DNA of 64,000 nt from Kribbella soli (GTDB taxonomy: Bacteria > Actinomycetota > Actinomycetes > Propionibacteriales > Kribbellaceae). The notes beneath the pieces were generated by a model that made no database searches, was not told the origin of the DNA, and was given only the letters and a program-made list of their open reading frames with translations. A program made the translations under genes and the position numbers. Within the stretch, counting starts at the first letter, position 1. Each line of letters begins with the position of its first letter. Location of the stretch: NCBI RefSeq assembly GCF_004331345.1, contig NZ_SJJZ01000004.1, positions 930,001-994,000 of the forward strand. Direction: 5' to 3'. Below are positions 58,642-64,000 of the stretch, piece by piece.

Positions 58642-59307
58642 GTGATCACCAAAGAGACCTCGCGCCGCCTCGATCCGGAGAAGGTCGTCGACACCGCGCT
58701 GACCATCGCCGACGACGAGGGACCGGCCGCGGTCTCGTTCCGGAAGCTGGCCGCGCAGCACGACGTCACACCGATGGCGCTGTACCGGCACTTCAAGGAC
58801 AAGAACGACCTGCTGGCGGCGCTGGGCGACCGCCTGCTCGCGGAGGTCGTACTCCCGGAGCCGACCGACGAGCCGTGGGACGTGCAGTTGCAGGCGCTGC
58901 TGGGCGCGTTCGTCACCGCGCTGCGCGCGCACCCGCGGCTGGCGGACATGACGCTGTCGCGGATCCTGGTCGCCGAGTCCGGACTCGAACTGGCCGAGCG
59001 GGCACTGGGGCTGCTGATCGAGGGCGGATTCTCCACCGACGACGCGGCCGAGGTCGGCCGGCAGTCGATCTGCTCGCTGATCGCGCTGGTCACCACCGAC
59101 CCGATCGTCCGCGAGGTGAGCGACCCGGAGGCCCGTGAGGCGTCGCTGCGGCGGAAGCGAGCCTCGCTCGGCGCCCTGTCGCCCGAGCGCTACCCGCTGA
59201 TCACGTCCGCAGCGGGCGCGCTGATCTGCCCGTCGTCCCGGGACCGGTACTACGACCTCGGCCTCGAGCTCGTCGTCGCCGGCATCCGCGGCGTAGCCAG
59301 AAGCTAG
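58642..59307 (+). CDS. TetR family repressor of the divergent exporter
   Basis: The 221-residue protein has a TetR helix-turn-helix, AAVSFRKLAAQHDVTPMALYRHFKDKNDLL (about 29-58), and a TetR_C-type ligand domain. GTG 58642 is leaderless after TACACT. The tight divergence from the MFS gene, with inverted repeats in between, makes it the local repressor, probably released by an exporter substrate. Confidence 0.9.
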   Translation: MITKETSRRLDPEKVVDTALTIADDEGPAAVSFRKLAAQHDVTPMALYRHFKDKNDLLAALGDRLLAEVVLPEPTDEPWDVQLQALLGAFVTALRAHPRLADMTLSRILVAESGLELAERALGLLIEGGFSTDDAAEVGRQSICSLIALVTTDPIVREVSDPEAREASLRRKRASLGALSPERYPLITSAAGALICPSSRDRYYDLGLELVVAGIRGVARS

Positions 59308-59387
59308 GGCGTGTGCGGGCGGCGGAGGCGGCCGGAGAGGACTACGCTCCGAAACGGAGCGATACCACTCTCTATGGAGGTACACCG

Positions 59388-59573
59388 ATGGCGGGGAAGT
59401 TCGAGCTGTACAAGGACAAGTCCGGCGAGTTCCGGTTTCGTCTGAAGGCCGGCAACGGCGAGGTGATCGCGACCAGCAGCGAGAGCTACACGACCAAGGC
59501 CGCGGCCGAGAACGGCATCGAGTCGATCAAGAAGAACGCGGCCGACGCGAAGGTCGACGACCAGACCGACTGA
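59388..59573 (+). CDS. DUF1508 (YegP-type) protein
   Basis: The 61-residue protein is a single DUF1508 unit: KFELYKDKSGEFRFRLKAGNGEVIATSSESY, then a helix with ENGIESIKKNA. YegP-like proteins form beta-alpha mini-domains; a stress role is reported for some. ATG 59388 follows TGGAGG. A GCTCCG-AAA-CGGAGC hairpin lies 28 bases upstream in the leader. Many relatives carry two units; this has one. Confidence 0.85.
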   Translation: MAGKFELYKDKSGEFRFRLKAGNGEVIATSSESYTTKAAAENGIESIKKNAADAKVDDQTD

Positions 59574-59618
59574 AACCCCCTGCAATCCCCTGCAAACTCT
59601 GTAAACCCTGTAAAACAA

Positions 59619-59654
59619 GGAGGGTTTCTCCACGATCCTGTGGAGAAACCCTCC
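59619..59654. terminator. Bidirectional terminator between DUF1508 and YCII genes
   Basis: GGAGGGTTTCTCCAC pairs with GTGGAGAAACCCTCC (15 pairs, loop GATCCT). Flanking A- and T-rich bases (AACAA and CGTT) suit termination from both sides of these convergent genes. Confidence 0.8.
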
Positions 59655-59663
59655 TCGTTCGTC

Positions 59664-60026
59664 TCAGAGACCGTCCGCGAACTCGACCCCGCGGACCTCG
59701 ACGCCGAGACCCTCGATCCCCGCGTCCGGGATCAGCGCGGCCAGCTCGCAGGCGCGCTCCCGGGACGCGACGTCGACCAGGTAGTAGCCGCCGAGGAACT
59801 CCTTCGACTCCACGAACGGCCCGTCAGTGACGGCCGGGAGCCCGTCGCGGACCTTGACCACCGCGGAGTCGGCCGGCTGCTGCAGCGCGACCGTGCTGTG
59901 GAACTCGCCCGACGCCTTGATCGTGTCCATGAACTTCTGGTGCCCGCTGCCGATGGCCTGCTGCTCCTCCTCGGTCAGCGCGGCGAGCACGTCGGGGTTG
60001 ATGTTCAGGACCAGTAGGTACTTCAC
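59664..60026 (-). CDS. YCII-related (DGPF-domain) protein
   Basis: The 120-residue protein has KYLLVLNINPDVLAALTEEE and VTDGPFVESKEFLGGYYLVDVASRE near 66-90, the DGPF signature. It is a second member of the family seen at 14261-14605. GTG 60026 follows GAAGGAGA. Dimeric ferredoxin-like fold; biochemical role unknown. No ECF sigma gene is adjacent. Confidence 0.8.
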   Translation of the reverse strand: MKYLLVLNINPDVLAALTEEEQQAIGSGHQKFMDTIKASGEFHSTVALQQPADSAVVKVRDGLPAVTDGPFVESKEFLGGYYLVDVASRERACELAALIPDAGIEGLGVEVRGVEFADGL

Positions 60027-60119
60027 GATGTCTCCTTCGCACGCGGCCCCCGTTGGTGGGCGCCTCTCATCCATCAGTACGGAGCGGGCCGGCGAACCTT
60101 GACATGCCTTCCGCACCGA

Positions 60120-60131
60120 TAACGTCAGCCC
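60120..60131 (+). promoter_or_regulatory. -10 box of a leaderless promoter for the threonine dehydratase
   Basis: TAACGT (60120-60125) is followed by six bases and ATG 60132, again without a ribosome-binding site. Confidence 0.5.
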
Positions 60132-61094
60132 ATGACCGTGCTGAGTCTCACAGATGTCCGGGCCGCCGCTGATCGCCTCGCCGGAGTCGCGCACCGTACG
60201 CCGGTCCTCACGTCGCGGACGCTCGACGAGCGCGTCGGCGCGCGGGTGTTCCTCAAGGCGGAGAACTTCCAGCGGATCGGCGCCTTCAAGTTCCGCGGGG
60301 CGTACAACGCAGTCAGCCGCCTCACCCCGGAGCAGCTCGCAGCGGGCGTGGCGGCGTACTCGTCGGGCAATCACGCGCAGGCCGTCGCGCTGGCGGCACG
60401 GCTCGCCGGGACGTCGGCGGTGATCCTGATGCCGGAGGACGCCCCGCCGACGAAGCTGGCCGCGACCCGCGGGTACGGCGCCGAGGTGGTGACGTACGAC
60501 CGGTACACGCAGGACCGGACCGCGCTGGCTCAGGAGTTGGCGACCGAGCGCGGGCGGACGTTGATCCCGCCGTACGACCACCCCGACGTGATGGCCGGGC
60601 AGGGAACCGTGGCGCTCGAGCTGATCGAGGAGGTCGGGCACCTGGGCGCGCTGCTCGTCCCGGTCGGCGGCGGCGGGCTGATGGCCGGTTGTGCGACCGC
60701 GGCGACGATGATCTCGCCCGGGATCCGGATGATCGGTGTCGAGCCGGCCGCGGGTGACGACCACGCCCGGTCGCTGGCGGCGGGCGAGCGGGTGGAGATC
60801 GCCATACCGCGGACGATCGCGGACGGGCAGGCGATCTCGACGCCGGGCGAGCTCACGTTCGCGGTGAACCAGCGGCTGGTGGAGTCGTTCGAGCTGGTCA
60901 GCGACGCGGAGATCCTGGAGGCGATGGCGTTCGCGTTCGAGCGGCTGAAGATCGTGCTGGAGCCGAGTGGGGCGAGTGCGCTGGCCGCGTTGCTGGCCGG
61001 ACGGATCCACGGGCTGCCGGAGCGCGTCGGAGTGGTGCTGTCAGGCGGGAATGTGGGGCTGGAGCGCTTCCACGAGCTGCTCGGAAATAGCTGA
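60132..61094 (+). CDS. Threonine/serine dehydratase-like PLP enzyme
   Basis: The 320-residue fold-type II PLP protein has the lysine motif AFKFRGAYNA (Lys53 in KFRG binds PLP), SSGNHAQAVA near 77-86, the glycine loop VPVGGGGLMAG near 177-187 and the late SGGN near 306. These define serine/threonine dehydratases and serine racemases; no C-terminal ACT domain is present, so it is the catabolic/racemase-like form. Start is leaderless after TAACGT. Confidence 0.85.
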   Translation: MTVLSLTDVRAAADRLAGVAHRTPVLTSRTLDERVGARVFLKAENFQRIGAFKFRGAYNAVSRLTPEQLAAGVAAYSSGNHAQAVALAARLAGTSAVILMPEDAPPTKLAATRGYGAEVVTYDRYTQDRTALAQELATERGRTLIPPYDHPDVMAGQGTVALELIEEVGHLGALLVPVGGGGLMAGCATAATMISPGIRMIGVEPAAGDDHARSLAAGERVEIAIPRTIADGQAISTPGELTFAVNQRLVESFELVSDAEILEAMAFAFERLKIVLEPSGASALAALLAGRIHGLPERVGVVLSGGNVGLERFHELLGNS

Positions 61095-61370
61095 AGACGC
61101 AAGAACTTTAGGGTGCCCTGACCACCCTCTGTGCCCGTTGTCACAGAAAGCTACCGCAGAATGTGACCGAGGCCACATGGGAGCGCTCATTTGCCGCCTC
61201 AGCCCCGCTCAGACGCGCTCAGGACACCTGGTGTTCACCAGGACTCACTGACCCGTCAGGAGCCCCCTCAGGGCCTTTTGGGAGCGACTCTGTGGATCTA
61301 AGGGTTTGCGTCGTGATCGTTCTGTTATACAGTCGTCGGCGGTTCGGTAAACAACACGAACCGCACACGG
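61095..61370. promoter_or_regulatory. Intergenic region with a palindrome and the promoter of the riboswitch transcript
   Basis: CCTGGTG-TT-CACCAGG (61227-61242) is a perfect 7-bp hairpin or dimer site after the dehydratase gene. TTGCGT (61306-61311), 16 bases, TACAGT (61328-61333) form a credible promoter for the downstream riboswitch RNA. No reading frame fits this stretch. Confidence 0.55.
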
Positions 61371-61552
61371 GTCAACGCCGAGCCCTGCCAGGGCCCATGT
61401 GCTCCCCTCGAACTACATGGCAGGGGTGGGGGACCCATGAAGTTGGGTCTCGACCGTGAGTGGCCGAGACCCTGGGGTGAAGTCCGCGGGAGCGGACCGG
61501 GCTATGAATCCCAGCCCGAACCCGACAGCTAACTTCACAGGCGTCGGGAGAC
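61371..61552 (+). ncRNA. c-di-AMP (ydaO/yuaA-class) riboswitch
   Basis: The leader contains the conserved parts of the class in order: CGCCGAGCCCTGCC, GGGGGACCCA (61428-61437), TGGGGTGAAG (61473-61482), GGGCTATGAATCCC, AGCCCGAACCCG, CAGCTAAC and CACAGGCGTCGGGA. These matches are characteristic. In actinobacteria this switch is known to lower expression of wall hydrolases when c-di-AMP is high. The 3' end touches the GGGAGA of the NlpC/P60 gene, so translation control is possible. Confidence 0.85.
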
Positions 61553-61556
61553 AACC

Positions 61557-62417
61557 ATGCCCGTCACTGCCCGACGGACGTCGCTTCTGCGCGCCGTCAG
61601 CCAGACCGCTGAATCCAGTACGAACCGGCCTACCGGCCGGACTCTGGCGAAGCACCGTAGGTCCACCACCCGTCCTGGGACTCCCCGGGCTGCAGCCGCC
61701 GTTCTGACGGTCGGCCTGGCGGTAGGCGGTGGAGCCGCTCTCACCGTCAGCACCACCCCCGCTGCCTCCGCGGCAACCACCTCCGCCACCGCGACGACGA
61801 CGCCGCGGGGATACTGGAGCATCCCGAGCAAGCCGCTGCTCCGGTTCCGCGACCGCGGCCCGACCGTGAAGTACGTCCAGAGGGCCCTGCACCTGGGTCC
61901 GGACGGCTACTTCGGCACCAGCACCGTCCGGGTCCTGAAGAAGTTCCAGACCTCCTGGGGTCTGAAGGCCACCGGCTACATGGACAAGAAGACCTGGGGC
62001 CGGCTGACCTGGGCCGCGAAGCACAAGGTGCTCTACGGCAAGTACGGCGCCAGCAGCGGCACCACCACGTTCCGCGCCAAGGTGCTCCGCGAGGCGGCCA
62101 AGCTCAAGGGCACGCCGTACCGCTACGGCGGCACGACGACCCGCGGCTTCGACTGCTCCGGCTACACCGGCTTCGTGTACAAGAAGGCCGGTAAGAAGCT
62201 GCCGCGCACGTCGCGCCAGCAGTACAGCGCGACCAAGCACATCAGCCGCAAGACCGCCAAGCCGGGTGACCTCGTGTTCTTCCGCAACGGTGGCGGCGGT
62301 GTGTACCACGTCGGCATCTACGCCGGCGGGAACATGCTGTGGCACGCCTCGAAGCCGGGCACCCCAGTCCGGAAGGCGAAGATCTGGACCAGCAGCGTGG
62401 CCTTCGGCCGCGTCTGA
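61557..62417 (+). CDS. Secreted NlpC/P60 peptidoglycan endopeptidase with PG-binding domain
   Basis: The 286-residue protein has a long basic N-terminal region and signal helix (about 45-72), a PG_binding_1 domain (about 92-155, RFRDRGPTVKYVQRAL) and a C-terminal NlpC/P60 domain. The catalytic Cys is in FDCSGYTG (about 198), with His in VYHVGIY and WHAS. It cuts peptide stems in peptidoglycan. The riboswitch leader ties it to c-di-AMP and wall turnover. ATG 61557 follows GGGAGA. Confidence 0.9.
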   Translation: MPVTARRTSLLRAVSQTAESSTNRPTGRTLAKHRRSTTRPGTPRAAAAVLTVGLAVGGGAALTVSTTPAASAATTSATATTTPRGYWSIPSKPLLRFRDRGPTVKYVQRALHLGPDGYFGTSTVRVLKKFQTSWGLKATGYMDKKTWGRLTWAAKHKVLYGKYGASSGTTTFRAKVLREAAKLKGTPYRYGGTTTRGFDCSGYTGFVYKKAGKKLPRTSRQQYSATKHISRKTAKPGDLVFFRNGGGGVYHVGIYAGGNMLWHASKPGTPVRKAKIWTSSVAFGRV

Positions 62418-62497
62418 GTCCTGACCGGCCGGCGTCCTTCCCCCCATTGGGCGCCGCCGGTCGTCAGCGTCCTATCCCCCCAGGCACGCTGACTTGT

Positions 62498-62549
62498 GAA
62501 ACCGGCCCGAACCGTCGCCCCCACCCCTCCGACGGATCGGGCCGGTTTC
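62498..62549 (+). terminator. Rho-independent terminator of the NlpC/P60 gene
   Basis: GAAACCGGCCCGA (62498-62510) pairs perfectly with TCGGGCCGGTTTC (62537-62549), followed by CTTTT. The 26-base loop contains a small CCGTCG/CGACGG helix. Confidence 0.8.
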
Positions 62550-62575
62550 CTTTTGCCGTCTTCCTTGTGACGGGT

Positions 62576-63232
62576 TCAGTCGTCGAGGAGGCCGGCTTCG
62601 TAGGCCAGGATCGCGACCTGGACGCGGTTGGTCGCGTCGAGCTTCACCAAGGCGCGGGAGACGTGCGCCTTCACGGTGGCCTCGCTCATGAAGAGCTTCC
62701 GGCCGATGTCGGCGTTCTGCAGACCGCGGCCGACCGCGACCAGCACCTCCCGCTCGCGCTCGGTCAGCTTGTTGATCCGCTCCTGCGCGGCCCGCTTCCG
62801 GTCAGCGCGTGGATCCCCCGCGAAGTGCCCGATCAGCCGTCGCGTCACCGCCGGCGACAGCATCGCATCCCCGGCCGCCACCACCTTGATCGCCTGCACC
62901 AGCTCCCGCGGCGGCGTGTCCTTGAGCAGGAACCCGCTGGCCCCGGCCTGCAACGCACGGAACACGTAGTCGTCGAGGTCGAACGTCGTCAGTACGACGA
63001 TCTTCGGTGGGTCCGGCAGCGCCTGCACCTCCCGGGTGGCGGCCAGCCCGTCCAGCCGCGGCATCCGGATGTCCATCAGCACCACGTCCGGCCGGTGCTC
63101 CTTCACCATCCTCGCCGCGTCCGCGCCGTCCTCTGCCTCAGCGACCACCTCGAGCTCGTCGTCGGACTCGAGGATCATCTTCAGCCCGGCCCGCACCAGT
63201 GCCTCGTCGTCCACGATCAACAGCCGAGTCAT
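62576..63232 (-). CDS. NarL/LuxR family response regulator
   Basis: The 218-residue protein has the receiver acidic pocket VDDE (7-10), phospho-acceptor Asp in VLMDIRMPR (about 54), VLTTFDLDDYV and FLLKDTPP, and a C-terminal LuxR helix-turn-helix (LTEREREVLVAVGRGLQNADI, then SEATVKAHVSR). Four-base overlap with the histidine kinase shows a coupled two-component pair. It is a distant paralogue of the 43643-44299 regulator. Confidence 0.9.
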   Translation of the reverse strand: MTRLLIVDDEALVRAGLKMILESDDELEVVAEAEDGADAARMVKEHRPDVVLMDIRMPRLDGLAATREVQALPDPPKIVVLTTFDLDDYVFRALQAGASGFLLKDTPPRELVQAIKVVAAGDAMLSPAVTRRLIGHFAGDPRADRKRAAQERINKLTEREREVLVAVGRGLQNADIGRKLFMSEATVKAHVSRALVKLDATNRVQVAILAYEAGLLDD

Positions 63233-64000
63233 CGCTCTCCTTCTTCTCCGTGCGATACCGCGTCTCCGTGCAGGGCCTCGACCTGGTCAGGCAGCAGCGG
63301 GTCGGACGGCTCGCGGCTGTCCGCCCACGGCAGCCAGGCTTCCACCCGCCAGCCGCCTTCCGTCGTCGGTCCGGTCCAGAGCCGGCCGCCGACCAGCTGC
63401 ACCCGCTCCCGCAGACCGACCAGACCGGCACCGGCACCAGGCAGCAGTGAACCAGCAGCGACCGGCCGGACGTTCGTCACCCTGACCGTCACGCCTTCAC
63501 CACGTGCGCCATGGACCTGTACGTCGGTCGCGGCGCTGCGCGCATGTTTGTGCACATTGGTCAGCGACTCCTGCACCAAGCGATAGACGGTCCGCCCGAC
63601 AGAAACCGGTACGTCGTCCGGCAGCGCGACGTCGTACCCCACGGCAACTCCGGCGTCTCGCGAGGCCATGATGAGCCGCTCGAGGTCCGAGGCCTTCGGA
63701 ACGGGTGTCAGGTCCGCCCCGTCCACGCTGATGTCGGACCGCAGTACGCCGAGGACCTCGCGGAGGTCCTCCATCGCCTGCCGCGCGGTCTCGCGGATCA
63801 ACCTGGCCGAGCCCTCGACCTTGTCGGGGCCGACGGACGGGTTCACCTCGAGACCGCCCGCGTGCAGCGCGATCAGCGAGACCTTGTGCGCGAGGACGTC
63901 GTGCATCTCCTGCGCGATCCGGGCGCGCTCGCCCAGGCGGGCCTGCTCGCTGCGCAGTTCGCGTTCGGCCTCGGCGCGCTCGGCGCGGTCCCGCAGCGAC
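63229..64000 (-). CDS. NarL-type sensor histidine kinase, C-terminal part (cut by window edge)
   Basis: The frame is open to the right edge. The visible 257 codons hold a coiled-coil linker (AERAEAERELRSEQARL), the HisKA_3 acceptor ARIAQEMHDVLAHKVSLI with His, and the HATPase_c blocks VQESLTNVHKHA and GAGAGLVGLRERVQLVGG. The sensing N-terminus is outside the window. ATG 63906 inside the helix is not the start. Coupled with the response regulator. Confidence 0.9.
   Translation of the reverse strand, partial: SLRDRAERAEAERELRSEQARLGERARIAQEMHDVLAHKVSLIALHAGGLEVNPSVGPDKVEGSARLIRETARQAMEDLREVLGVLRSDISVDGADLTPVPKASDLERLIMASRDAGVAVGYDVALPDDVPVSVGRTVYRLVQESLTNVHKHARSAATDVQVHGARGEGVTVRVTNVRPVAAGSLLPGAGAGLVGLRERVQLVGGRLWTGPTTEGGWRVEAWLPWADSREPSDPLLPDQVEALHGDAVSHGEEGER

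Noticed and set aside
56922..59138. 738-codon plus-strand frame
   Set aside because: It is antisense to the MFS exporter, then passes through the divergent promoter and the TetR gene in a wrong frame.

Overview
The window is a high-GC chromosomal segment from an actinobacterium. The gene content fits the Propionibacteriales (Kribbella-like is my best guess by recall, not by a search). The supporting features are two LLM-class F420-type oxidoreductases, a polyprenol-phosphate mannose synthase, a class F sortase, NarL/LuxR two-component pairs, many GTG/TTG starts, and many promoters whose -10 hexamer lies only 6-8 nt from the start codon (leaderless mRNAs). There is no rRNA, CRISPR array, integrase or intact transposase. 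Most of the window looks like ordinary, mildly accessory chromosome.

Layout. 0-3.5 kb: 5' end of malate synthase, an HD-domain protein coupled to a membrane protein, and an LLM oxidoreductase coupled to a TetR regulator. 3.5-10 kb: a secreted subtilisin divergent from a large MalT-type LuxR regulator with two small downstream genes. 10-15 kb: a duplicated promoter-like leader with a GrpB-like fragment, two overlapping glycan-type genes, aldo/keto reductase, YCII-like, GNAT and ABM proteins. 15.4-22.6 kb: a tightly coupled minus-strand cluster (SWIM zinc finger, DUF5691-like, 40-aa leader ORF, MoxR AAA+ ATPase, DUF5682-like, VWA protein). 22.8-31.6 kb: an MFS exporter fused to a coiled coil, LysR/LLM divergent pair, beta-lactamase-fold hydrolase, stand-alone LigD-type 3'-phosphoesterase, nitroreductase, a murein peptidase and a deleted nitroreductase copy. 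31.6-41.3 kb: YciO/Sua5, a 163-bp terminal-inverted-repeat element, sortase F with a DUF4397 surface protein, an MFS exporter, AlkD, SDR, STAS, Ppm1-like synthase, two paralogous anchored proteins and a minimal zincin.

41.4-43 kb: tRNA-Glu, tRNA-Asp and tRNA-Phe, followed by a 1.1-kb insert bounded by 73-bp perfect direct repeats of the tRNA-Phe 3' end and its terminator. The insert carries a two-gene toxin-antitoxin-like module. 43-49 kb: two-component system, MMPL transporter, DinB-like protein and lipoprotein. 49.3-54.8 kb: an unrecognised divergent locus, with three minus-strand genes of unknown function facing an XRE regulator coupled to a GT-A-like protein across a 316-bp control region. 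54.8-64 kb: GNAT, serine hydrolase, tyrosine phosphatase, MFS exporter with its divergent TetR regulator, DUF1508, YCII, threonine dehydratase, a c-di-AMP (ydaO-class) riboswitch leading an NlpC/P60 hydrolase, and a second two-component system cut by the window edge.

The most interesting signals are the tRNA-Phe mini-element, the leader ORF plus start-site hairpin in front of the MoxR ATPase, the unrecognised 49-55 kb locus, a 40-bp palindromic repeat present twice, and the sortase gene whose best start codon appears to be CTG. All family names come from motif recognition by eye; no database search was run.
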